Shown here one piece after another: positions 18,430 through 30,718 of a stretch of DNA of 64,000 bases. The first letter of the stretch is position 1. Every line of letters begins with the position of its first letter. Below the pieces are notes generated by a model. That model had not been told where the DNA came from. It did no database searches and saw only the letters and a program-made list of their open reading frames with translations. Source of the stretch: Collybia mongolica (lineage: Eukaryota > Basidiomycota > Agaricomycetes > Agaricales > Clitocybaceae); assembly GCA_013420905.1 (NCBI GenBank), contig JAAXNY010000009.1, positions 2,046,001 to 2,110,000 on the forward strand, written 5' to 3'. The position numbers and the translations under genes are program-made.

Positions 18430-21400
18430 ACTAGAATGTTATTGTATAGTAAGAGAGAATAAAATAGAAACTTGTGTGGGGTACAATAAAGATAGTAGAA
18501 GTCAGGTTATATTGCACAGAGGTTGGTAAATATTTACTCCTTGTCATCAGAGTGATTGGCATCCTCATTGACATATTCATTGTCATCGTCTTTGAGAGAC
18601 TCTCATCAGCAAAGCTTGGCTTGGGATATGTTGATGAATTTGAAGAGGGGTGAGAGTGGAATTGTACTGTGGGTGTAGTAAGGAATGATGCAGAAAGCTC
18701 CAACTGGTAAAGCAAGAACAGTGCCATCAAGCTCAGCCAGTATGTAGGTGCTGCTGCAATTGCAGGTGATGATAATGTACAGGCCTAGATAGTATGGCCA
18801 CATTTTCCTGTTAAGAGATTTTTCTATCATTGTATTTCTTACTAATACTAGTGCCCCATGTGCAAAGTTGAAAGCCTTGATCTTCAAGGTGTGTTGGGTT
18901 GAGAACCAATGCATGTGTTCTTGTTGGGCTTTGTGCACCCAAATCCAAAGAGCTTTGAGGTCAGCTTGCCAGTGTTGGAGTTATTGCATGCATTGGACAA
19001 TGAAATCTTCTAGTGTAAGAACAGTGGTCAGAGGAGGCAATAGATATGTTGCCTGGTTGATGTTGAAGGGGAGGATGGGGTGAATACTGTGTGCTGTGAA
19101 GTAGGGAGAATAACCAAGTGTTTGGGTCAGTGTTATGTGTTCTGACCAGAGTGCCAAGTAGAAACCAACATGCCATTTCTTCTTGTCTATGTCAGCAAAA
19201 TTGTAAAGGACTTGTTGGAGGCTCCAATGCTTGCATTTGGCAGGTCTATTGACATAGGTATTGTAGCCAAAAATGGTGATATGGTTAGGATTGTATTTTG
19301 TTACTATAATCTTTCCAGCTTTCTTGAAGGGTCTGCTGTTGTTGGGAACAATTTTGCAGGGTGCACTCCATTGGAAAATGAGGTCCTGATATAAGAAATC
19401 AGCTATTGTTTTGTGGTTCTCTGATTGGGGCATCTGCACTTCAGGATATGAAGATAGTGAGCATTGCACATGTACCACATATCAGAAGCTGTCTACCCTT
19501 GACATCATCTTATATCAATGTAGACTTTGGTGATTAGAGGAGTAGGCATTGTAACAACCAGTAGAATATTAATATGTCATGTCTGTTAGGTTTGGCAAAT
19601 ATGGCAAAAATCCACAAACCACTTGACATTGGCTTGTAAGGATGGCTACCAAAAACATAAAAGCAAATGAGATCAGGTTGGATCTGGACCCTGATGTCTG
19701 ACAAAGTTGTGCACTTGGACTATTAAGGCCAAGCAATGACTCAGAGGAATAATGACTTTATGAAAACCATGTAAATTCTTATGCCATAGTACATTACCTT
19801 TCAAGAAGAATTGTTGTGCATACCAGAGAAGTTGCTTGAAACTTTGCTCAGTCATTTGGTCAGGCTGTCTGAGGTTGCATAGTAGACCAACTATGGTATT
19901 AAGTCAGTGATCGGCTTGGTCTTGTTGGAGGTTTTGGGGTATAGTGACTTCATCAGATTGGGGAGGCAGAAGAGGCATGAAGTCAGGATCAGTGTCAATG
20001 ATGTTGGTCATGATGGAGGGGTTGGAGTAGGGGAATTGGGACATGAGGGAAGGAGTTATGACATTGGGTTGGGTATTCTTTGCATTGAGTATTATGAGTG
20101 TTAAAATGACTTTGGAGTATCTGGAGGTGGCAACTAGGTTAATAATGTGCATAAAGCTGTATGACCAATCTATCCAATCTTCATAGTCATCTTCATCAGC
20201 TGGTGGGTCATTGGGTTGCACAGTTGGCATGATAAACTGTCAGGTCCATGAGTTGCATCTGGCACATGAATAAGTTTGAAGTCAAATAAGAGGATCCCAG
20301 TGATCCATCAGTTAATTGTTGTGTTTGGCTGGACATTGGGGTTGTTGAGCACACCTTTGATATACTTCATGTCTACTTCAATTGTGAGGTTCTTGATACT
20401 GATGATACAGAGTTGCATCATGTGAAGTGCTTGGAAAAGCCCATAGAGTTCAAGCTTTGGTTGTGAATACTTGGATTCCCATTTATTGAGGAGAATTGAG
20501 CCAAATTGGCTTGGGTATCTTTTCTTGTTGGAGTCAGTTGTGAGTTGTGATAATACAAAGCCAATGGCAATATAAGAAGTATTGACCACTGGGATTACCA
20601 AATGGTTGGAGGAGTAGTTGATGGTGCATATGGCCAGAAAGTGGATGATTGCATGTTTTAGTTCTTTTTGAGCTTGGATTTTGTCAGGTCTGAACTCAAA
20701 GTCAATGTTTTTGCATATAAGGCAAGTGAGAAGTTGGGCTATGAGGGATAATTTCTTAATAAAATACACATGAAACCTGCTGTACCTAGGAATACTCAGA
20801 CTTCCAATAGATTTTGGCATAGTCCCCAGTTATGGATCTTCGTGACTTTCAAGTTGGCTGCCTATCAGCCTTCATAGTAGCACATGTGCCCAATGATGAG
20901 AGTATCTGGTATGCACAGGAATGCTTTTGGTCCCAACTAGTATAACTGAATAATGTAGTTGATGTTCTAGATATGTTCCCATATGAAGTGTTGGATGCTG
21001 GGGTTATTGGGGTGGGTTTTGTAACTGCTGTCAGATAGCTCATATCAGGTCAGTGGTCCTTTTACTGGTGCATCATTGAGGAAATGTATTGTTACATCAG
21101 GGATTTTGTCTTGTAGTACATATGTTACATCAGCATGGAAGATCAGCACTGAGTTCACCCAACCTTTTGGTATGCAGGTGAGTTGGAAAGTACCCAGCAG
21201 GGTCCTGAAGGTGGTGAGATCACAGGGTTCCAGAGCTAGAGTGCATTCATCATATCCAACAAAAAGGCCAAGAATACTGTAACATACTCAGCTGCTGCAT
21301 GAGTCTGCAAGTTGCTTGGTATATGGTGGCACACTGGAGTTGTGGATGGTGACTGCATTGAGGGGCTGAAGGTTGTGAACAATGTGCAACTTACTGCCTC

Positions 21401-21755
21401 CTTTGTGTAGGACCATAAACCATCAGGATTGGTAAGACTAGTTCAATTGTTCATAAATGCCCACTGCAATCTTCTGATAGATTCTGGGAGGTATCAGCAT
21501 GTCCTTGAGAACCCATGGTACATATCCAACAATCAGCATGTGGACTGGAGAGAAGAAGTCCTTGCAGAAAGAACCCTTCTACAATTTGTTCCAGGCAAAT
21601 CCATCTTGGTGGACCATCATGAAATTATGCATAAATTGACATTCCTCATTGGTGAGGAAGCCAGGTGGGTGATTCTTCTCAATAATGTTGAAGGCCACTT
21701 CATCATACCTACCAGTCAATGTGAAGTCAGTTGTGATTGGAGAAAGGGTCAGTAG
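18430..21755 (-). mobile_element. Dead Ty3/gypsy retrotransposon, pol region
   Basis: On the minus strand, in frames broken by many stops, the parts appear in Ty3/gypsy order. Reverse transcriptase-like pieces lie at about 21700-20850. RNase H lies at 20820-20308 (SYIAIGFVLSQ, SKYSQPKLELYGLFQAL, EVDMKYIKGVLNN). The integrase zinc region is near 19855-19673 (PLSHCLALIVQVHNF), and the integrase core and tail are at 19478-18606 (ALWSEHITLTQTLGYSPYF). A catalytic Asp of RNase H reads Asn (VVNTSY). No gag, protease or LTRs were recognised. Most stops are TAG/TGA/TAA at sites that look like C-to-T decay. It is inactive. Confidence 0.75.
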
Positions 21756-21930
21756 TATTTCAAGTGAGGCGCGCGCGCGCGTTTACCAGTGATATGGGCT
21801 ACTTGAACTCGAAGGTTCGAACGGACCAAGTGATTCAATGAAGATAACGTTGAGGTGAGGTTGATTTCCATTAGTAATAGGCAATAGTACGAACGCTACA
21901 GTAAATATCCAGGTCAACAGGGCGGCCTTG

Positions 21931-24900
21931 CTACAAGGAGATGACTCGTGTCAATCCTTTGCCAACTCCTTCCAATACTTTTTTACGGGCCTCTGTAACC
22001 CTTTTTGCGACTCCTGACACAAAATCCTGGTCAATCTGTATGACAGATGAGTTTGATACCTGGCTAAGGTCACCCGCACTCACCCCTAGTGTTGTGAGAC
22101 TGTTACATGAATCAACAAACGCCTTGCGACCGTCAATCGTGCCTTCGGCATCCGCCTTTTTAATGAGATCGGTCGATATCTCTTGAAGGACCGCGACGGC
22201 GTCGGCACGGATGGACTTAAAACTCGTGACAAGCTTTGTACAATACTTAGTGTTAGGTTATAAGCTTTGGAAAGAAACAACATACACCGCCAAGCTTATT
22301 AACTTTCACAACCGAAGATGATTTGAATCGCAAAGTCTCAATGGTGAATAACAGTAACGCCTGCGTAACATCATTAGTCTTACGCCTCGATGAAAGTTAG
22401 TAGTTTCGTACTTCTTGGGCAAGGGTGGCCACATGGAGAGCCCCAACAGGAGACGAATCATTTCGCACTTCAAGAAACCGCGATCTCAATTCTGATGACA
22501 ATTTCCATGAGTAACGTCATACAGAAGATATGAGTTACACTCACGTTCGAAATATTTGAGAACCAGCTCAGGGGGTTCCGTTACGGCGGGAGGATCTTCG
22601 TCCTTTTTCCCATTTCCATTTGTGATTCCATTCAGCGATTGAAGATCGACACCTTTCAATGGGTGGCCAGTTTTCAGCTCTGTCTGCCTGGCTGCTTCTG
22701 CTAAGACTACTGAAGGTGGTGGACGGGTATAGTCATGGTAGGGTTCTAACCAGCTTGCCAACGCATTTGCGTAATCGAGAAGTGAAATCTCGTCTTCAGT
22801 AAGCTGTACCACTCGAGCAATTCAATATATGCAATTTCTGAACATAAGATGTCATGTCACCTCAGCAATCTCTTCGTCCTGTCGTTTAAGGAGACGTTCT
22901 CTTAAAGGACTTTTCTCGGAGTCAGCACTTTGTTTTGGTCGATCTCCAATCAGGAGTTTCTCTTCCACAGTGTCGTCCAGGTCACTCCCTTGTTGTAAAG
23001 CTCGGATATATAACTTGAGGAAAGCCCAAAGCCACCCACGCTGTGTTAGATTTTGTGAGCAGACGCTGGAACATAATTAATTGCAATTTACCCCCTCTGC
23101 TTTTCCAAATAAGTGAGTCTGATTATTGATGGTATCTAACCCTTGTGGTTGGTAGTTGGTGATGATATCGAAATCCCGATTGTCATGATGAGCTATAAAA
23201 AAGTGAGTGGGCAAGAAATGGTCAGTTAGGCAGTTGCTCGACTTACATCGATCAAAAATAAACTTCAGTTCTATAAGCTCCATATCAATGATATCGGATG
23301 TGATAGGCTCATGTGTGAGCCGCATTCTGAGGTGCTCCATTTTTACGATATCTCTTTGGAGTGAGCTATCAAGCCGATCTTCAAATTCGATAAACTCAGG
23401 TATCTGCATCTCGTTTCAGCCATTAAGAAACAAGATGACTTAAACAATACCATCACCTGAGAGTACTTTTCAGACGTGAATGCCCGAACAACGAAGTCGC
23501 CCGTCTATACAATAATATTGTCAGTAGCCCATCCCTTTATGAAAACATTGCAATCACCTCCTGGGAATTGCTCAAATATATCTGGGTCGATTCAAGGCAC
23601 TCAGTAGCTAATGTTAGGTCCCCAGTAGCAGCCAGGGAAAAAGTTGACGCCCGAGAAAGTATCAGGTGGGATAGCGTATCATGTTGAACCTGCTTTATTT
23701 GCATGATATGGTAATGATCCAGAGCCATAGAAGGTGCACCTGCGAAAGGTATCAGCTAATGTATTGTCATCCCTGGAACACCTCACCAAGTAAACGATAT
23801 ATGCGGATTAAAATCAGTCGGGCTTGGAATGATTGTTGACTTTTGATCAATACAAACTCAAGGAGAGCAGCAGCTTTGTGGAGGTAACTTTCATCTGACG
23901 TTAACTTCCATAGATTGACCAAAGCATTCCCTGCGAGTAGAGCCAAATCATCTGCCGGTTGAAGTTCCGACGATGGTAGGTTTATTCCAAGCTGCAGCCC
24001 ATCCATGAAGTACTTTGTGTACAATGATGCGCGCGCTGATTCGGCCTCTACAGTAAGTTCAGATTGGGAGAGGTTATGGCGCAACAACTTGTGAGAGTTG
24101 ATGAGCCTGCGAAGGTCCCTTGTGGAATTCTGCATAAAAATTATCAGATGCGATAGCGATCATTGATGGGAAACTCACAAAGGTTGTAGGAGTAGACTCA
24201 AGGAAAGAAGTCCACTTCAAATATTCATCGCCTTCCAGTTCAATATATGGTTTCAGATCCTCAAAACAACACGCTTTATCTCCAATTTTTTCGAAATAAT
24301 GTTCCATTAGCGTGATAAGTCGCGATGAACCTACGAATTTCAGAGTGTATAATTTTGAGTGCCATCAAATAAACTTTTAGGGTGGACTGACTAGTCGATA
24401 GGTTATACTTTCGAGAACGCCCTTCCAACTCTAATAGCCCAAGCATCGCAGATCGATCCCTGGATCCGTCTTCCTCCGCCAACTGTGTGAAAAGTTCTTG
24501 CGTTCTCGTGATATGCTCTGCACATTGTGCCTTAGCAAGTCCAGGAGGTGCCGGGGAACCATCATTCTGTGAAGAGTCAAAATAATGAAAAGTTGCATCC
24601 AATACAGAAAGGAACTCCAGCCAATTCCTATTTCTAAGACGTGATATTAATTGTTTAGGTCGGACTATGCTATATTGTAATGACTCACTGATTATCGATA
24701 ATTCTCATTCGCGCACGCTCTCCTTCTTCCTTAACCATTCCGCAGCGTTGCCAAATATCACGTCGAAGCTCGTCACAAGACAAGTTTGTACCACATATGT
24801 TTTTCCCAACATCGCTGTCTAGGAGTTTACGGGCTTCTTCAAACAACTCAAGTTCACGTAGAATCGAAATATGAAGATGGAATCTGTCAGCATTGAGGTA

Positions 24901-25726
24901 TGAGGGTGTTGGGGAGGACGTGATCAACCGATGAGCGAGTTTGTAAAGTAATGTGCGCATGGCAATGGGCGTAGCCGCATCGTTCGCCTGCAGAACAGCA
25001 CTTATCACGCTCCAGTAAAGGTATCGATCTTCTTGAAATTGTTTGTGCATGCGTGTGGCAATCTATTATGAGGTCAGTAAATCGAGATCGCATAAAATAT
25101 TGAACCAAGGCATAAGTTTCGATGATAGGAAGTGAGTTTGACGCGTTCTACAAAAACTAGGGTGGGTGAAGAAACTCACTTGCTGTGCTGATTTCCATTG
25201 GGCTGCACGAACATTTGCGAAAAACGTCTGTGCTCCGAGTTCTTCGTTGGACGGCTGTTGCTTATAAGCTTCTTCGAACATCGTAACCATATCCTTATCT
25301 AAATCATATGCTTGATTGAGGGAAACTGGTTCAAACGTATAGCCAGGAGGAAAACGACGTACGCCGGCCCAGGCCTCGCAGTACATGCATCATGGCCGTT
25401 AATACAGCATCATTCGTTGGTTTGAGGTCTAGCACTTCATCACAAAGAATCAAGGATTCTTCTACCTTCTGAGATCGAACCAACGCAAGTGCCTTCAAGG
25501 CCTACAGAGCGTATGTGAAGACATGCGTCTCGAGCCCAGTCTCATCATACCTTTATGAGTTCGTTCTTGGGATGCTTCTTCAGTAGCTTGTTGCATGCAA
25601 CAATAGCAGACTTGTTCGAGCCAGTATCAAGGGCATCTAGACATTAGTCAAAAATTAGAAAGGATAATAGAACCAAGTCGACAGACCATAGATGGGTCGA
25701 ATTTGACGGTCAAGTGCGGCTGACAT
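21931..25726 (-). CDS. mdm20: NatB N-terminal acetyltransferase auxiliary subunit (Mdm20/Naa25-like)
   Basis: NatB acetylates N-termini beginning Met-Asp/Glu/Asn/Gln. This subunit anchors the catalytic Naa20 to the ribosome. The start ATG at 25726 gives MSAALDRQIRPIY. A short intron then joins to DALDTGSNKSAIVACNKLLK, a TPR-like repeat followed by LALVRSQKVEESLILCDEVL. Further exons give RFPPGYTFEPVSLNQAYDLD, FHLHISILRELELFEEARKLL and TPR-like helices throughout. The last exon ends at a TAG at 21931-21933 after a helical tail (KKVLEGVGKGLTRVIS). There are about ten or more short introns. Its length and helical-repeat make-up fit the family. It lies directly next to the dead retrotransposon, whose boundary is near 21760. 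Confidence 0.8.
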
Positions 25727-25967
25727 TGTGAATCCTGGTCCTTTAGGGTCACTATGCAACTTGCTCGATGGCTGGCACGCGCAGTATAATGAATGTTGGA
25801 TGTGGACGCCACGGAACCCTACGAATTTTAAAAGTCGAACGAAAAATTTGACCCGAATGTGACACTCAGGCGATCCGTCCCGATATTCCGCATACACGAC
25901 CTTATGTTACCACGATATCCCGAACCTTGTGTATAATTAAATAATAACAGTTACAAAACACCACACC

Positions 25968-26231
25968 ATGGCTCCAGCGACGTTGCTTTCTCGGTGAGTC
26001 AATCCACTCACATTTCTTTTTTTCTTTTCACTTATATGCCATAAATCTATAAGTGCACTAGATCCAGTTCTAGGAGTTTTCACAGGCGTTTTCGCCTATT
26101 ATCTCTATGAGACACATCCTCGAACAGCTCTGCCCTCCGATGAAAGATTAGCAATCCTCCTCCATTGGAAATGGACAATGTTCCAACAGAGGAGAGCAGT
26201 ACGATTGCATAAAATGGAGGATGTAGATTAG
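25968..26231 (+). CDS. Nce101-like small membrane protein (non-classical export family)
   Basis: Two exons, 25968-25993 and 26054-26231, are joined across a 60-nt GTGAGT...AAG intron and give a protein of about 67 residues. The sequence MAPATLLSR is followed by a single hydrophobic segment (PVLGVFTGVFAYYLYE) and a short basic tail. The pattern SR-x-LDP-x-LG...YYLYE is typical of the fungal Nce101 family, named for a proposed role in export of leaderless proteins; its biochemical role is unclear. It diverges from the NatB subunit gene across about 240 bp, so a shared promoter region is possible. Confidence 0.75.
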
Positions 26232-26428
26232 GTTCCCCAACCGTCTTTAACTTCGTCAAAGTAGCCTCTTCAGGCTATTGCTTGTACGTACGTATGTACG
26301 ACTATTCTCGGTAACAATTTTACCCAATTCTTATCACAGAATCATATATTTAGTGCTAGATTAGTGCTGCCTATATGCATTCTTTCTCATGTCCTTGTAA
26401 CCGAGGCACTAACCACCTGTGTTGATGG

Positions 26429-27048
26429 CTATGACGGTGAATCGTTTCCCGTCGAAACCTGATCTGCTAACAAGCAATCAAAGAAAATCCTAGCAATACG
26501 AAATTGCTGACCTTGCTGCCCGCGTTCTAACACCGCGAAGAGCATCGACATCACTCCTTGAAAAATGTCCCTTTCATGCTCCGTCAATCCAACACCATCT
26601 TTGTCGCCTGACTGGGCCAACGCCAGGCCAACAACAATATCCCTTCGAGCAACTTCAAAAGAACTCCGTGACTCGTGCACCCATATAATTGTCGCGATTT
26701 GAGCTGCAAACAATGCATGGAGTGTCCGTATGTGTTCCGAGGGTGCGCCTCCGAGTAATGGTGTTAATTGGACGGCAACAGGCGGTTGAGGAAGTTGATG
26801 TTGGTTCGCGTCGGAATCAGGAGCTGGCGGAAGCGGTGTTGTGTCTGGTATTGAAGCTTGAATCTTATCAAAAAATGTTAAACAATCTGGAGGTGATGAG
26901 CCATAAGTGACTGGGGCAGCACCAATGTCCCAACTTTGCCCATTTGGGTTACAAGGACCAGTACGCGGTCAGCGAATGTCTGGATCAATATTTCGGTGGA
27001 GTGACCGTTCAGATTTCGCATAATCTGCCGGGGAACAGCCATCGGCAT
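26429..27048 (-). CDS. Proteasome assembly chaperone 3-like protein
   Basis: The start is taken at the ATG at 27048 (MPMAVPRQIMRNLNGHSTEI). Exon 1 ends at 26923 and a 59-nt intron (26864-26922) removes an out-of-frame stop. Exon 2 continues IQASIPDTTPLPPAP. The block FADRVLVLVTQMGKVGTL matches the PAC3/PSMG3 signature. The end contains LFAAQIATIIW and RRDIVVGLAL, as expected for the last strands of the fold. PAC3 pairs with PAC4 to help build the 20S alpha ring. The protein has about 185 residues. In-frame upstream ATGs leave the exact start open. Confidence 0.75.
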
Positions 27049-27273
27049 GAACATCGAGAAGAGAAAACATATATTTACGCAACTGATATTAGGAGTGATT
27101 ACATAAAGCGTTCGGAATTGGCCAACCACTATTCCTCCGAGTCTGTATTCTCCAACGCAAAATTCTACAGGTGCAATTAAACTTTGAAAGTTGTCAACGA
27201 TAATCCCCCATTTCAGGGTCACGAAATCTGACTCTCGGGATAGTGGGAACAGAAGCTACATTGCATATACATA

Positions 27274-30200
27274 ATGCTTCACGACATCAAGCCGACTCCC
27301 ATCTCACCATCGAAAGGCAAGGCACGAGAAAAAACTCACTGGCAAACAGGTTGGTGGGACTTTCACCCCCTCGCTGAACAGCTCCGAAGGTATTTACTTT
27401 ATCATCTTTATTTTCCCTGCGTACTCATTCTCTATATCTTAGACCCATCGAATGGTCCCAGTCATCTATATTATTCACAGCACATCCTACACAACCTTTC
27501 GTCTCTGGCCGTCACTTTTCATCCTCCAAGCAATTTAACCTCCCCTCTCCAGCTCCCATTGTATCATCTCCAACTTCGTATGATTCACCGAGTATTATCT
27601 CGGTCGCACCCGATGACGAATGGCTATTCGCATATTTCCCCGGACGTGACTGTGATGGAACGGGTTGCCTGTGGAAATGTGGCGCGCAGATTGACAATTG
27701 GACCATTAAAGAATGGTGGAGCCTCGCACCAGGCACAGGGGTGGTTGCAGCAAGTTGGCTAGGACAAATGCGAGTTGTCCGTGAATTCGTTTAATTATTT
27801 CAACGCTCCCCCTAATCACGCCCTCGTTTCAGTGGACAGCAGGTCGTTCAGGTATAATTACACGCCTGCCTCCGCGTGGTCCGCCCACACCAATATCAAA
27901 CCCCACACTACTCCTTGTAACCCAGGATCATCGTGTCAGTGTGTGTTACTTTCGACAACATGGTGCAATTTTCAAGATTATCACGTCCTCGCTCCTACAA
28001 CCTGGGACAACCTCGGAACGTCAGTCACAATTGGGAGAGCATAATGACCTCGGCAATAAAAGATGTTTTAGGGCTGCTATTGGCCTCCCTTACAATGGTA
28101 ATTCTCGTCCCACCTTCCGTGTATGAAGTTAGTCTACTACTTGGCTTTGCAGAGACTTCTATCATAATAGCGACAAGAACTTCCTTCCTTCCACCACCAT
28201 TAACAGATTTGGAGCCTCATTACAATTCTACGCAGATTAATATCCCAATAGATGTTCCGCAGGAACGGCCACTTGAAGATCAGTCAATGGAGTGGGAGAG
28301 TTGGCGTGAAGAGTCAACAATCAACCTTTGTGAAGTGAAGTTTAAGTTTGATGGTGTGCAAATGAGTGAGTCCACCCTCAAGTCTCACTAGGTCATGTCT
28401 GAAGTATACTTTCGACATCAGCCCTCATTACAAACCCTTTGATTCCCATCCTCCACCACAGTGACGGGTTAATTTCTCTTGATTTTATTACCGTACCACC
28501 GTCTCACACCATCTCAACTACTACTGCTTCGCCCAATCGACCAAAAGGTGAAAAGGGACTATTCTACTTGGCTGTTGGCCACCTTGATTTTGGAAATTGT
28601 TAGTCCTCCACCGTCCGCAGGGATTACTACTTACAGGATATACCATAGATACGTCAACTCCCTTGTCAACTCTCACAATCTACACCTTATCTCGGCAAAT
28701 ATCGATGGTGCCCAAGAGTTCGAGTAAACACTATTGGGTATGAGTTTCCCTCCGTCATACTTCAGCTTAACTTTGCAAATCCCAACCTCTTCCTTCAGAC
28801 CTACTCCAGAACTGCAACTCGAGAATTTTCACCAGCAGTTTTAACTTTTGTAACCACATCCCCCTCATTGGTCAATTCAGGTCCTATGGTTTTTGCCGGA
28901 ATCGCGAACGTATCTGGGGCGTTACCGACACCACCAAACAATTCTAAAGAAACGTCAATTGGAACAATCCAGGTTTTGAACCTGTGTGTAGCAATCAGTC
29001 AGCGCTCCATCCGACGTTTCTGAATAGTTTCCATCATCGTAGTTCCGACCTTAAAAACAATCAAGACTGGGAGACATCACCAATATTGTCAAAATTGGAG
29101 GGTGTTGGACAAGATGGTATACGCTTAGACAGGCATCACTGGCCAATGCTAATGTTCATTTTAACTCTAGTACCTTCCAATGCTGTGGTGTCTCCCAATG
29201 GCACATTGGTCTGCACAGTCACTTCGTCATTGTGGCCAGCGAAGACATCTATACACCTATTGCCGAGGCATAAGAGTGATATGACATATACTGGTACACA
29301 TGTCATAAACCAAACCTTGTTCCATCATCACTAATTGTGAGACCAGGGGCTTCAAGACCACCTCTTTTCCCTCACCTTGTAACTGCCATTCTTTCGAGGA
29401 GAAGTGCAGCCGATACTACGCACCTACTTTCAGTTTCTTCTACTCCCATAACTGAGGCAATCGATACGTTATATCAGACCATCCGTGTCTTAGATGACTA
29501 TCATAGTGAAACATCCCAATCTTCATGGGGGGTCCTCGGAGAGGCCCTAGTTGTTTACAGGTGTTCATACATTTTCTCTCGCTTTGGCTCGATATTAACC
29601 TTGTAAGTAGGACTAGAGCTACGCGGTCAGTCGAAGAATATGATCGCAACCTTTTGACAGATCGTTGGAGGTTTGCTCACGATATGCGCTCGCTTGCAGC
29701 ATGCAATCAAGCCTTTGAAAGCTGTAGGAAGGAGGATTCATATGACCTTGGTACTGTGCTGATGCGTGATCACCTGCGACTTCAATGGCTTACTGAGAAA
29801 TAGATGTTGTCTGGCAACTAATCGGTCTCTCAAGTTGGTTGGTTTCTTTTACTGAACGACTTATGAAACAATGTGTGCTGTCTTGTGAGGCCATCAATGG
29901 CACTTTTGAATACAATAAAAGCATGACCAGTTCAGGTGAGTAGATACAATCGATTTCATACTGGCATATCATATATGTTCTCCCGAACCAGGCTCGCCGT
30001 TAGAATCCCCTATATTATTGCATCTTTCTCACCCTTTGGCCCTATCAAACTTCATTTCCTCTCTGACCCAGATGAACCAGTTCCGTGGCTACCTGGGGTC
30101 ACTGTCTGCTAGAGGAGAAAATGCTCAGATAACCAAGGATGTTCTGATTGATACCGTGGATAATTCTGGGATTGACTTTGGCGGCCTGGTACTCCTCCTT

Positions 30201-30677
30201 TCTGAATGTATGAAAGATTGCCAGGCCCTCGATCGTAAGTCTACGTTTCCCTGCTCATCCACGGCTCGATGTAATACTCAAGTCCTACCAGGGGACGAAT
30301 GCCGAAGAGCCCTTGCATCATGCCGACCTACTCCGGTGATGCGTTCACATATAATCAAGGTCCTCAATAAATTGATCCATTCGACTGTTGTAAACAAGTC
30401 AACCCTCTTTATCAAACCATTCGATCTCGTTGACAGCGTTGGGCGCCTCTCGGTTGGCCCGAAAAGGGAACACGACGAGGATGTGGTCTCCAAACGTATT
30501 CTCACTGGGACTCCCAACGTGACCTGCTTGCACTGCGCAGGTCGATCGGACATAGGAAGGGACCTCAGTCGCGAAGGCAAATCCCCCTCTCGGTGGTATG
30601 TTTGGGAGAAACTGTGGGTGCTTCATTGCGTCTGTGGCGGACCCTGGGCTAGTAATACAAATTTATCACCAGTGTAA
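27274..30677 (+). CDS. med16: Mediator complex subunit 16 (Med16)
   Basis: Tail-module Mediator subunit linking activators to RNA polymerase II. The start at 27274 (MLHDIKPTPISPSKGKARE) leads into WWDFHPLAEQLR, then across an intron to a WD-like N-terminal half (PDDEWLFAYFPGRD...NWTIKEWWSL, WTAGRSGIITRLPP, PTLLLVTQDHRVSVCYF). The C-terminal half is helical (LSHPLALSNFISSLTQMNQFRGYLGSL, ARGENAQITKDVLIDTVD). It closes with a zinc-ribbon-like end (CLHCAGRS...RWYVWEKLWVLHCVCGGPW), a Med16 hallmark. The gene has many short introns and a stop at 30675-30677. Exon joins in the middle are inferred, and no disruption was seen. Confidence 0.75.
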
Positions 30678-30718
30678 GTACTTTGTTGTTAGATGTACAT
30701 AAGTGACAGCTACTTGAC

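Noticed and set aside
21768..21782. Alternating GC run as a possible Z-DNA or boundary signal
   Set aside because: Only about seven CG/GC steps. It is a short simple repeat at the edge between decayed repeats and genes, with no other support.
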